From contig CABTMH010000069.1 in the NCBI GenBank assembly GCA_902485915.1, forward strand, positions 1 through 10,391: a stretch of 10,391 bases of DNA, written 5' to 3'. Within the stretch, counting starts at the first letter, position 1; each line of letters begins with the position of its first letter. A program made the position numbers and the translations under genes. Below the pieces are notes generated by a model. That model had not been told where the DNA came from. It saw only the letters and a program-made list of their open reading frames with translations, and searched no databases. This document shows, in pieces, positions 1-6,597 of this stretch. The stretch is from an uncultured Oribacterium sp. GTDB lineage: Bacteria; Bacillota; Clostridia; Lachnospirales; Lachnospiraceae.

Positions 1-32
1 AGGAGGAGGAGGAGGAGGAGGAGGAGGAGGAG
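1..32. repeat. AGG/CCT trinucleotide microsatellite
   Basis: Ten perfect AGG units plus AG start the window and may continue beyond it. On the minus strand the tract is in frame with the ATG at 83 and encodes Leu(CTC)x10. Unit gain or loss would lengthen or shorten the hydrophobic stretch without shifting the frame. Confidence 0.9.
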
Positions 33-83
33 CGAAAACACGTTTCGCGCGCTTCTTTTTCCTTTTCTTTTTGTTTTTTCCAT
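1..83 (-). CDS. N-terminus of an exported or membrane protein with a poly-leucine core (partial, runs off the left edge)
   Basis: From an ATG at 83-81 the minus strand reads MEKTKRKGKRSARNVFS followed by ten consecutive Leu codons, all CTC, up to the window edge. A strongly basic N-terminal region (six Lys, three Arg) followed by a pure hydrophobic run is the layout of a signal peptide or a first membrane helix. The frame stays open to the edge. The ribosome site is weak (GTGAAAG about 5 nt upstream). An in-frame GTG four codons earlier is an alternative start. The gene lies downstream of the solute-binding lipoprotein in the same orientation, so it may be a second secreted protein or a transporter membrane subunit, but the visible residues do not decide this. 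Function unknown. Confidence 0.55.
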   Translation of the reverse strand, partial: MEKTKRKGKRSARNVFSLLLLLLLLLL

Positions 84-113
84 ATATTCTTTCACTGATT
101 TCTGTGCGTCATT

Positions 114-265
114 CTTTCATCGACTCTGCCATTCGGTCTACGTCACTGCGTCGACAGGGTGATGTATTGCTCCGGCTCGACGAGCATAGCAGCTTTCATC
201 GGCTCTGCCATCCGGTTTACGTCACTGCGTCGACAGGGTGATGTACTTCTCCGGCTCGGCGAGCA
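114..265 (-). repeat. Imperfect 79-bp-period tandem duplication of the 3' end of the solute-binding protein gene
   Basis: Bases 114-186 and 193-265 match at 67 of 73 positions with a period of 79 bp. The upstream-in-transcription copy (193-265) contains the real C-terminus and stop of the lipoprotein gene. The second copy, beyond the stop, again encodes LVEPEQYITLSTQ-stop against LAEPEKYITLSTQ-stop in the gene. The second copy is open from an ATG at 211 (143-211, 22 codons, MAEPMKAAMLVEPEQYITLS then TQ), with no good ribosome site, so it is probably a remnant and not a gene. Confidence 0.85.
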
Positions 266-2084
266 CATCGCCGCCCTGCTTCACATACGCCGTCCAGTCC
301 TGACGTACCGTCGCCTCTCCGGCTTCGAAACCCGATCCGATATCCGAAGGGAGGACCTCCATATGCTGTGGCAATGCGAGACAGCTCACGCGGAACGTAT
401 CTGTATCGCTGAGCGGCATGCCGTCCTTCGTGACACCACGCAGGGTATACTTGCCATCACGCTCTGTGACCTTGATGGAGAGACCACTCACCACCGGAAG
501 CGAGCCACGGTTAAACGGCGTCATGCCGCCCTCATAGCCCTCGACGAAGGTCTCTACGAGCGCCTTCAGTTCGGTGCCGGTCATCTCGCGCTGATATGCA
601 CGGAGACCGTTCGGCATCACCATATTTTCCACATCTGACTCCGTATACTCTGCCTTCAGCACGGAGCCGGTAAAGCTGTTCGCCGTCGCGATCAGCACAT
701 CACTGCCATAGCAAGTGCGGAGGGAGTGTGCCATCGCAGAGAAGGAAGCATTGCCCCCATCCGCATGGAAGAAGTTCGAATACTCCTGATCCGAAGAAAG
801 GACGATGTCTCTCGTCGCACTCTTCGGCGCGCGGAGCTGTGCATCGAAGGCACGATAGGCCGTCTCCGCATCGTACTCGCCGCGGATCATCTTCGAGACC
901 ACGTCCTGCGAGATCGCGAAGAAGTCGTTCGACGCGATACGGATGTACATATGGTTCTCTTCCACCACCGGGCGCACATCCTGCAGGGCCTCCGTGAGGC
1001 GAAGCGGTACCTCCTGGCTGTAGCTCAGGGTATCCTGCCGATTGCAGACGATGTTCTGTGCCTCCGCGGATAGCATGACGTTCAGTACCTTGATGGCCTT
1101 TTCGCGGCGAGTCGCATCCTGCTCGAGCGTCTTACTCAGTGCGACGTTGAAGTATGGCGTCGTCACCAGCCACTGCTCTCCGTTCTGATTAAAGAACGGC
1201 TGGAAGATGGTATCCATCCCCTGGTCACGGAAGTTCTGGACGCCCGCCGAGCTTCCGAAGTACATCGCGAGCTGCTCGCTCGAAAACATCTCCATGATCG
1301 CATCATACCCCAGCTCCAGGTCACTGGCGCGCAGCCCGGCATCCTCGATAAACTGTGCCATGGTTTCGAAGGCCTGTGGCCAGACCACGGTATCGAGACC
1401 CGTCTGCTCCTCCGTCGCAGGATCCGAATACTCGGTACGCCACTTCCGACCTTCTGCAGACGACAGCAGTGAGGCGGAGAGGCCCTGCAGGGTCTCCATG
1501 CAGGTATAGTCATACATATAATCGGCATCGAAGCCGCGGATGCCCTGGGCCTCGAAGGCCTGGCAGGCGGACACGAAGCTCTCGTAGTCCGTCGGAAGCG
1601 GGATGTCATACTTCTCGAACAGGCCGCGGTTCACTATGATGCCGTGGGCATCCGCTGCCATCGGAAGCCAGTTGACACTGCCATCCTGGTTTGTGAAGCT
1701 CGTGAGATAGGCGTTATATACCGCGCCGCCGACGTTGGTCTGCGACAGGTCCATGAGGCTGTCCTGCAGCGGCTGGGCGTCTGCGAGGGAGAAGCGGCAG
1801 CAGGTGATGATATCCGGAAGTCCGCCGTTTTCGTTTAAGAATGTATAGTAATCGAGATTGTTGTTTCCGACGATGAACTCGATGTTCGTATCTGGAAGCT
1901 GTGACTGCACGTACGGCGCATACTCATCGAGCAGGTTCTTCGTCCAGAGATATACGCGGATCGTGTTCGCGTCCTCCGCTTCCTGCTTCGCCGCATCCGG
2001 CTTTCCGCAGCCGGTCATGAGAAACACGCCGAGCGCGAAAAGAAGAAGCGTGATTCCGATCCGCTTCCATGGCTTCTTTTTCAT
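222..2084 (-). CDS. Lipoprotein: extracellular solute-binding domain fused to a 5'-nucleotidase C-terminal-like domain
   Basis: 620 aa. The ATG at 2084 is chosen because it starts a lipoprotein signal (KKKPWKR, hydrophobic 10-22, MTGC with lipidated Cys26) and has GGGGGA 6 nt upstream; the frame is open further up only from a TTG. Residues about 40-415 look like a family 1 (sugar-type) ABC solute-binding protein: IRVYLW strand, GGLPDIITC, WLPMAADAHGIIVNRGLFEKYDIPLPTDYESF, then a YFGSS segment. Residues about 435-575 look like the C-terminal substrate-specificity domain of UshA-type 5'-nucleotidases (ADGGN, MTGTELKALVE, VSGLSIKV, TFRVSCLA), but no metallophosphatase domain with its metal-binding motifs is present. 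It probably sits on the outer face of the membrane and captures a ligand, perhaps a glycoside or nucleotide-like molecule; the ligand is unknown. No permease or ATPase gene is adjacent in the window. It has its own promoter. Confidence 0.85.
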   Translation of the reverse strand: MKKKPWKRIGITLLLFALGVFLMTGCGKPDAAKQEAEDANTIRVYLWTKNLLDEYAPYVQSQLPDTNIEFIVGNNNLDYYTFLNENGGLPDIITCCRFSLADAQPLQDSLMDLSQTNVGGAVYNAYLTSFTNQDGSVNWLPMAADAHGIIVNRGLFEKYDIPLPTDYESFVSACQAFEAQGIRGFDADYMYDYTCMETLQGLSASLLSSAEGRKWRTEYSDPATEEQTGLDTVVWPQAFETMAQFIEDAGLRASDLELGYDAIMEMFSSEQLAMYFGSSAGVQNFRDQGMDTIFQPFFNQNGEQWLVTTPYFNVALSKTLEQDATRREKAIKVLNVMLSAEAQNIVCNRQDTLSYSQEVPLRLTEALQDVRPVVEENHMYIRIASNDFFAISQDVVSKMIRGEYDAETAYRAFDAQLRAPKSATRDIVLSSDQEYSNFFHADGGNASFSAMAHSLRTCYGSDVLIATANSFTGSVLKAEYTESDVENMVMPNGLRAYQREMTGTELKALVETFVEGYEGGMTPFNRGSLPVVSGLSIKVTERDGKYTLRGVTKDGMPLSDTDTFRVSCLALPQHMEVLPSDIGSGFEAGEATVRQDWTAYVKQGGDVLAEPEKYITLSTQ

Positions 2085-2182
2085 ATGATTCCCCCACAAA
2101 AAATGCGAAAAAAAGACCCGTATCCGGAATTCACCAGGTGTGACAACCAGCAAATCCCCAGGTACAGGTTTTTACCATAGCT

Positions 2183-2211
2183 ATATTAAGGCCTGTCGAA
2201 TCATAAATCAA
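2183..2211 (-). promoter_or_regulatory. Putative housekeeping-sigma promoter of the solute-binding lipoprotein gene
   Basis: On the minus strand TTGATT (2211-2206), a 17-bp spacer and TAATAT (2188-2183) match the -35/-10 consensus well. Predicted transcription would start near 2176, giving a leader of about 90 nt. The 212-bp gap at 2085-2296 also holds the 25-bp motif at 2251-2275; no terminator was recognised in it. Confidence 0.6.
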
Positions 2212-2250
2212 TAGAGCGCAATGTTTTTCTCGTCATAATTTTTAAGACTC

Positions 2251-2275
2251 GTTACTGTTCGCGCGTGTACTGATC
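2251..2275. repeat. 25-bp intergenic motif, copy I (upstream of the lipoprotein promoter)
   Basis: Matches 3139-3163 at 20 of 25 positions in the same orientation; all five differences are transitions. It ends about 39 bp upstream of the -35 box of the lipoprotein gene. It could be a shared operator or a copy of a dispersed intergenic repeat. Confidence 0.6.
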
Positions 2276-2291
2276 AGGCGGGACCAGGCTA

Positions 2292-2321
2292 CGATATCAC
2301 GAAAACATGATCGTGATATCG
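2292..2321. other. Perfect 10-bp inverted repeat spanning the stop codon of the kinase gene
   Basis: CGATATCACG and CGTGATATCG are separated by 10 bases, with the kinase stop codon (2297-2299) inside the stem. Outer CCAGG/CCTGG bases (2284-2288 and 2329-2333) could extend it across unpaired bases. No T-run follows on the minus strand, so a standard intrinsic terminator is not supported. It may protect the mRNA 3' end or be a protein-binding palindrome. Confidence 0.55.
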
Positions 2322-2908
2322 CACTTTTCCTGGATACCCATGCGTTCGATGTAGATGTCCGTTTTCGGGATCCACTTATCGATGTAATCATCGAGCTCGG
2401 CGGTTCCCTCGCGGTCGATGACGTTCTCGATCTGCTGAGGGTACTTGATGTCCATGAAGATGCGAAGATCATATGGATCGCCGAAGTACGGGTTCATGCA
2501 GTAGGTGCCCTCGATGATGTTCAGACGCTTCACCGGGACCTCCCGGGCGAACTCGGCATCGAAGTCCATCGTGTGGTAGTTGAACGGACGATAGTACACG
2601 ACCTCCTTCCGGAGCACAGGCTCCAGCACCTCGGCCTTAAAACGCTCGTAGTCGACATTGCCCCCGACCTCCCGAAGGCGCTCCGGTGTGCGCTGGTGCG
2701 CCTGAAGATAGTAGTCGTCGAGATGGAACAGATTTCCACCGAACTTCTGATGCAGATACTTCGAGATGGTGGTCTTTCCGGCACCTGTACGGCCATCGAT
2801 TGCGATCAGCAGCGTATCATCCTCGGTACGTATCAGCTCTTCTATTGCGAGGACCACCGGCATGAAACGCTCGCGATCCCGCTGTTGCTGCTCATATGAA
2901 CTTGCCAT
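2297..2908 (-). CDS. Uridine kinase-family P-loop nucleoside kinase
   Basis: 203 aa. The frame extends upstream, but the ATG at 2908 is preferred because AGAAGGA lies just upstream and the extension (rich in Arg, Ser and Pro) does not look coding. The P-loop is GRTGAGKT (residues 39-46). LDDYY (63-67), a YRPFNYHTMDF segment (about 106-116), IIEGTY (131-136) and the C-terminal WIPKTDIYIERMGI...CDI pattern are typical of short Firmicutes proteins of the uridine kinase / phosphoribulokinase family. The expected reaction is ATP-dependent phosphorylation of a nucleoside or similar small molecule in the cytoplasm; the substrate cannot be read from the sequence. The gene stands alone, with its own promoter and a long leader, between the MoxR operon and the solute-binding lipoprotein. 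A link to the nucleotidase-like domain of that neighbour is possible but speculative. Confidence 0.85.
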   Translation of the reverse strand: MASSYEQQQRDRERFMPVVLAIEELIRTEDDTLLIAIDGRTGAGKTTISKYLHQKFGGNLFHLDDYYLQAHQRTPERLREVGGNVDYERFKAEVLEPVLRKEVVYYRPFNYHTMDFDAEFAREVPVKRLNIIEGTYCMNPYFGDPYDLRIFMDIKYPQQIENVIDREGTAELDDYIDKWIPKTDIYIERMGIQEKCDITIMFS

Positions 2909-3087
2909 AATTTTCCTTCTGGAACTCCCACCCGTGCCGGACAAAACCCTCGCGGGCCCTGCGCTTTCCACGATCTTCGCAGGCGAATGTCTACATGAGT
3001 GAGCTCCCCGTCGCCACAAGTGCACCGGCAGTGGTCTCGACACAGACCGCTCCTGTGCGTTTTACGCAGATTTTACTCTGCAGAATC
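2909..3087 (-). promoter_or_regulatory. Long, structured 5' leader of the kinase gene
   Basis: The predicted start near 3087 leaves about 180 nt before the ATG. Visible hairpins are GGTCT/AGACC (3033-3048), a nested CCAC-TGC/GCA-GTGG element (3014-3034, alternative to the previous one), CCTGCG/CGCAGG (2958-2983) and TTCC/GGAA with a 4-nt loop (2913-2924), whose 3' arm overlaps the ribosome site. I do not recognise a known riboswitch or T-box. It may be a regulatory leader or just a long untranslated region. Confidence 0.4.
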
Positions 3088-3093
3088 TTTTAG

Positions 3094-3122
3094 ATTGTAG
3101 GCGCTTCCCCTATTTCTGTCAA
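3094..3122 (-). promoter_or_regulatory. Strong housekeeping-sigma promoter of the kinase gene
   Basis: On the minus strand a perfect TTGACA (3122-3117), a 17-bp spacer and TACAAT (3099-3094, one mismatch to TATAAT). It lies between the terminator of the upstream operon (3234-3269) and the kinase gene, so the kinase should be transcribed independently. Confidence 0.8.
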
Positions 3123-3138
3123 GTTTAACGGCCTCCCT

Positions 3139-3163
3139 GCTACTGTTCACACGTATACTGGTC
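3139..3163. repeat. 25-bp intergenic motif, copy II (upstream of the kinase promoter)
   Basis: Second copy of the 2251-2275 motif in the same orientation, ending 16 bp upstream of the -35 box of the kinase promoter. The invariant part includes TACTGTTC and TACTG; the middle holds a GTATAC/ACGT-type near-palindrome. Confidence 0.6.
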
Positions 3164-3233
3164 CTGTCTCTTTCCCCTTTTCTTCACCTATAGTAACCTG
3201 TTCGACAGGAACCGGCAAGTAAATCGCCCAAAT

Positions 3234-3269
3234 ACGCATGGTGCAGTTTTTTCACTGCAATCCATGCGT
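3234..3269 (-). terminator. Long hairpin, probable terminator of the lon-to-MoxR gene run
   Basis: ACGCATGG-TGCAGT and ACTGCA-(AT bulge)-CCATGCGT form a 14-bp stem with a 6-nt loop, 72 bp past the MoxR-type gene stop. On the minus strand it is preceded by AAAA and followed by ATTTGGG, a weak U-tract; on the plus strand it is followed by TTTTC. Placement between an operon end and a fresh promoter supports a terminator, possibly bidirectional. Confidence 0.6.
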
Positions 3270-3341
3270 TTTCATGGCCTTATAATGCTGCCACCGAAGT
3301 AAGAGCTGAAAGCGAAGCACGTAACCGTCATACGGCCTGCT

Positions 3342-5033
3342 TTACAGCTCCAGCATGCGGGCGGCTTCTGCGCGGAGGGTGCTGCGCTGGTCGCGGAGGA
3401 GCAGGAACTGGTTGTACTGGTAGTACGCGTCGTTTCCGCACTCCTTTATGAAGCGGAGGCAGGCGCTGCTGGCGTTCAGGTTCGAGAGGAAGATGACGAT
3501 TTCCTGGCCGTCGGAGAAGGCGTCGTGGAGGAAAGCGAAGGCGTTCGTGAGCTCGGCACCGGTCTTCTCGATGACGGCCTTGCGTGCGCTCTCCCGCTTC
3601 GTGAACCACTGCTTCGCGATGGCATACAGCGCTTCGTCCGTGGTGGCCGTTCCGTCGCCGTGGGCAATGCTGAGATCATGCATCAGCTCCTCGAGTGCGA
3701 GGATGACCTTCCGTTCGATGCGCTCCGCGCGGTGGCTGAGGAGGTGTGCCTTCTGCCGGCGCTGGAGCTCGGCGACCATCGCGTCGTGGTCCGCTGCGAG
3801 CTGCGCCTGAAGACCGGCTGATGCAGCAGCGATGCTCGACTCAGATGCCACTGGCTGTCGGTTGAAAGCCGACATCGGCACAGCGGCGCTGTTTTCCTGA
3901 TCCGCTATAGTCGTCGGGCGAGCGGCACCGTCTCCTGCCGGAGCCATCGCTGTGGCCGGCGCGGTATGTGCGTTCCGGTCGATGGCATTGGCCGATGGAA
4001 GGGCGTCGCGAAGCTTCTTCATCTCGGTGAAGACGGCGCGCTGGATGTCCACCTGCTCACCATAGGCGCGAAAGCCCTGGCCGAGGGCGTCGGTGAGGAG
4101 GCCGATGAGGGAGAGCTTCTCGTCGAACGGGGCGCTGACGAGGGCGCGGAGGTCGGTCGGGCGCTGGCCGGCGAGGATCTCCGGCACATGGTAGCTGGTG
4201 CGGTACTTCTGATAGAGGGCGTAGTAGGTCGCGAAGTCGCGCGCCACCTCCGGGTCCTCGAGGTACTGGAGGACGAGCTCGCGCGTGATCGGGAGGCCCA
4301 TCTCCTCGTAGACCGTCATGATGCGGCTCAGATCCTCCCAGCCACGGGCGGTGACGAACTGCTGGCCGGCGAGGTCGGCCTTCACGATGTAGAAGTTCTC
4401 CTTCTTGATGTCGAGATAAGCGAGGATCGCGCCGTGGACGCCCATCTGGTAGGCGTAGCGCTTCCAGGCCTCTACATCTGCGGTGATGTCGAGACGCTTC
4501 ACGCGGTCGAGGGTTACGATATCGAAGTCGCGCACCGAGCGGTTATACTCCGGCGGGTTGCCGGCGGTGACGATCACGAAGCCATCCGGGACCTTATGGG
4601 TGCCGAAGGTCTTATACTGCAGGAACTGTAGCATCATCGGGGCGAGGGTCTCGGACACGCAGTTGATCTCGTCGAGGAAGAGGATGCCCTCGTGGATGCC
4701 GGAGCGCTCGATCTGCTCATAGACCGCGGCGATGATCTCGGACATGGTGTACTCAGTGACGGAATACTCCTCACCACCGAACGCGCGCTTCGAGATGAAC
4801 GGAAGGCCGATGGCAGACTGGCGCGTGTGGTGCGTGATGGTGTACGACACGAGGTTGATGCCGAGCTCCGACGCGATCTGCTCCATGATGGCGGTTTTAC
4901 CGATGCCCGGCGGGCCCATGAGCAGCATCGGGCGCTGCTTCTCGACCGGGATCCGGTAGGCACCGGTCTCGTCCTTCAGAAGGTACGCCTTCACTGTATT
5001 TATAATTTCCTGTTTTGCTTCGATGATGTTCAT
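3342..5033 (-). CDS. MoxR-type AAA+ ATPase with C-terminal extension, partner of the VWA protein
   Basis: 563 aa. The ATG at 5033 has AAAGG upstream and follows the VWA stop codon by 2 bp, so translation is probably coupled. The AAA+ core shows Walker A GPPGIGKT (40-47), Walker B ILFLDEIN (117-124), sensor 1 TAGNPPEYN (156-164), DRVKRLDI (176-183, possible arginine finger) and TARGWEDLSR (228-237, sensor 2 region). This is the pattern of MoxR-like ATPases, which work with VWA-domain partners to remodel or activate protein complexes. Residues about 350-410 form an Ala/Thr/Pro-rich linker. About 410-563 is a predicted helical domain (QLAADHDAMVAELQRRQ..., then FAFLHDAFSDGQEIVIFLSNL) that I do not recognise and that a minimal MoxR core lacks. 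Last gene before the hairpin at 3234-3269. The exact MoxR subfamily is not certain. Confidence 0.85.
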   Translation of the reverse strand: MNIIEAKQEIINTVKAYLLKDETGAYRIPVEKQRPMLLMGPPGIGKTAIMEQIASELGINLVSYTITHHTRQSAIGLPFISKRAFGGEEYSVTEYTMSEIIAAVYEQIERSGIHEGILFLDEINCVSETLAPMMLQFLQYKTFGTHKVPDGFVIVTAGNPPEYNRSVRDFDIVTLDRVKRLDITADVEAWKRYAYQMGVHGAILAYLDIKKENFYIVKADLAGQQFVTARGWEDLSRIMTVYEEMGLPITRELVLQYLEDPEVARDFATYYALYQKYRTSYHVPEILAGQRPTDLRALVSAPFDEKLSLIGLLTDALGQGFRAYGEQVDIQRAVFTEMKKLRDALPSANAIDRNAHTAPATAMAPAGDGAARPTTIADQENSAAVPMSAFNRQPVASESSIAAASAGLQAQLAADHDAMVAELQRRQKAHLLSHRAERIERKVILALEELMHDLSIAHGDGTATTDEALYAIAKQWFTKRESARKAVIEKTGAELTNAFAFLHDAFSDGQEIVIFLSNLNASSACLRFIKECGNDAYYQYNQFLLLRDQRSTLRAEAARMLEL

Positions 5034-5035
5034 TT

Positions 5036-6574
5036 TTATGCCTTTCGTGTGTCTTTCAGGTAGAGCTTCAGTGCCCAGTCCGGAGCGGCCTGGTCGTCGA
5101 TGTCGGCCCAAGGGTCGAAGACGAAGGCGGTCTGGTAGTCAGTCGGCTTCGTCGGGTACGGGCCGTGCCCGTCGGTGAAGTACATGAGTCCGCGGAGCTC
5201 CGGCAGTGCGCCCTGGGTCCGCAGCTCCTCCACGTACTGGAAGACGGGTCGGAGGTCAGTGCCGTAGCCGCCCTTCATCTCGAAATGCGCGGCGTAGTCT
5301 TCGATTTCCTCCGGCTTCGTCAGCACGATGTCCTCCTGCACGCGGTCGTCGCAGAGGATGATGTGCACGCGGATCCGCTGGAAGAAGTTCGTCCGTCGGC
5401 GAAGGATCGCAGCGGTTTCGTCGAGGAAGCGCTGCACCTGTCCCTGCTCCGTCGAGGCCGAGGTGTCGATGGCGATGACGAGGTCCGAGATGCGACGCTC
5501 CTCGCGGAATTCGTTTTCCTCGATGAGCGGCATGTTACCGTAGACCTCCATGCCGTAATGATAGTAGCCGTAGTCGAAACTGTCCGGGTCGACGTGCGTG
5601 ACCTCGCGGAGCACAGTCAGCTTCTCGAGGAAGTCGCGGAAGTCGGTTTCCTGCCGGTACTGCGCGGCGAGCACCCAGGCGAGGCTGCCGGTCTCGTCCG
5701 ACGCCTCGGCACCGAAGGTCGTGAGCTCCGTCTGCAGGCGCTCCGCCGTGTCCTTCCACTGCTCATCGAGTGCCTCTTCCTCTACCCGGGTCAATGCACC
5801 TGCCCCGTTCTTCGGTGGCGTGGCGAGCTCCGGCTCGGCGCCCGGCGGGCTGTCGGGGGTTCCGACATCCGGGGCACTCGAAGGAGCCGCCGGATGATCG
5901 GTATCTGTGGTGTCAGAGCCATCTGCATCCAGGTCGTCTGCATTGACACCCGGAGGGGTCTGGGCGTCGTTCAGAAGATCCTCCGGGATTTCCGACGGAC
6001 CGCCGCCCGTCTGGTCCTCCATCCGCTTCCAGAACTGATGGTCACATTTGTGGAACTCGAGGGTCAGCATCTGCAGCGTGTCGAGGTCCGGCTTGTTCAG
6101 GTGAAAATAGTGGTAGATGCGCTCGGCGCTCAGCACGCGGCACTCCGCCCGCAGGCGCTCGTACCACTCCTCGCGGAAGGGATAGGCCGGACGGTTGATG
6201 ATGTCGTAATCCATCGAGTCGAGGACAGACTCGACCTGGATATCCGCGGCGAGGTCCCAAAGTTCTTTATCCTCGTACTGGTCCGAGCTGAACATGTGCC
6301 GGAAGATGCAGTGCAGAAGGATGTGAAGGTAGAGGCGGTCCAGCTTCTGTGGGCTCTCGAGGAAGAGCGCGAAGACGAAGTTCGGATTATAATGGATCGT
6401 CCGCGCGTCGGTGCCCATGGACTGCGTCGCGAGATCCATCGTGTAGCCGAGGCTGTCGAGCGCACGCGCCATGAAGCGGAGGTGGATGTAGAGCTCGGTC
6501 CGCGCTTCGTTCAGTATTCGGTTTCCGAAATCGATCAGGTCCTGATGGGCCCGCATGCGTTCCAGTTTCGCCAC
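5036..6574 (-). CDS. VWA-like protein with N-terminal DUF2201-type putative metallopeptidase region
   Basis: 512 aa from a GTG at 6574, chosen because AAAGGAG lies 5 nt upstream; the next ATG (6556) is too far from it. The N-terminal part (about 10-185) resembles the DUF2201 putative metallopeptidase domain, but the usual HExxH is HILLH (84-88, then His93), so the catalytic Glu position holds Ile. Residues about 190-262 are an acidic, Pro-rich linker. The C-terminal VWA-like domain (about 362-505) has a complete-looking MIDAS: DTSAS (370-374), Thr439 in GGYGTD, and Asp468 in YFTDGHG. It is expected to bind a divalent metal and act as the adaptor of the MoxR-type ATPase encoded immediately downstream, in the cytoplasm (no signal peptide seen). 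Its clients are unknown. A structured-looking 100-nt element lies just upstream. Confidence 0.85.
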   Translation of the reverse strand: MAKLERMRAHQDLIDFGNRILNEARTELYIHLRFMARALDSLGYTMDLATQSMGTDARTIHYNPNFVFALFLESPQKLDRLYLHILLHCIFRHMFSSDQYEDKELWDLAADIQVESVLDSMDYDIINRPAYPFREEWYERLRAECRVLSAERIYHYFHLNKPDLDTLQMLTLEFHKCDHQFWKRMEDQTGGGPSEIPEDLLNDAQTPPGVNADDLDADGSDTTDTDHPAAPSSAPDVGTPDSPPGAEPELATPPKNGAGALTRVEEEALDEQWKDTAERLQTELTTFGAEASDETGSLAWVLAAQYRQETDFRDFLEKLTVLREVTHVDPDSFDYGYYHYGMEVYGNMPLIEENEFREERRISDLVIAIDTSASTEQGQVQRFLDETAAILRRRTNFFQRIRVHIILCDDRVQEDIVLTKPEEIEDYAAHFEMKGGYGTDLRPVFQYVEELRTQGALPELRGLMYFTDGHGPYPTKPTDYQTAFVFDPWADIDDQAAPDWALKLYLKDTRKA

Positions 6575-6579
6575 GACGG

Positions 6580-6586
6580 CTCCTTT
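6580..6586 (-). promoter_or_regulatory. Ribosome binding site selecting the GTG start of the VWA gene
   Basis: AAAGGAG on the minus strand ends 5 nt before the GTG at 6574. It is one of the best Shine-Dalgarno matches in the window and fixes a non-ATG start. Confidence 0.75.
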
Positions 6587-6597
6587 CTATGTAACAA

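Noticed and set aside
2085..2153. Upstream TTG start adding 23 residues to the solute-binding lipoprotein
   Set aside because: It would place residues in front of a well-formed lipoprotein signal, and GGGGGA supports the ATG at 2084.
2909..3043. N-terminal extension of the kinase (45 more residues in the open frame)
   Set aside because: The extension has no kinase similarity or typical composition, and a good ribosome site precedes the ATG at 2908.
3282..3287. TATAAT on the plus strand as a promoter
   Set aside because: No acceptable -35 at the right distance and no plus-strand gene downstream.
3966..4631. 221-codon open frame on the plus strand
   Set aside because: Antisense to the AAA+ core of the MoxR-type gene with its Walker motifs.
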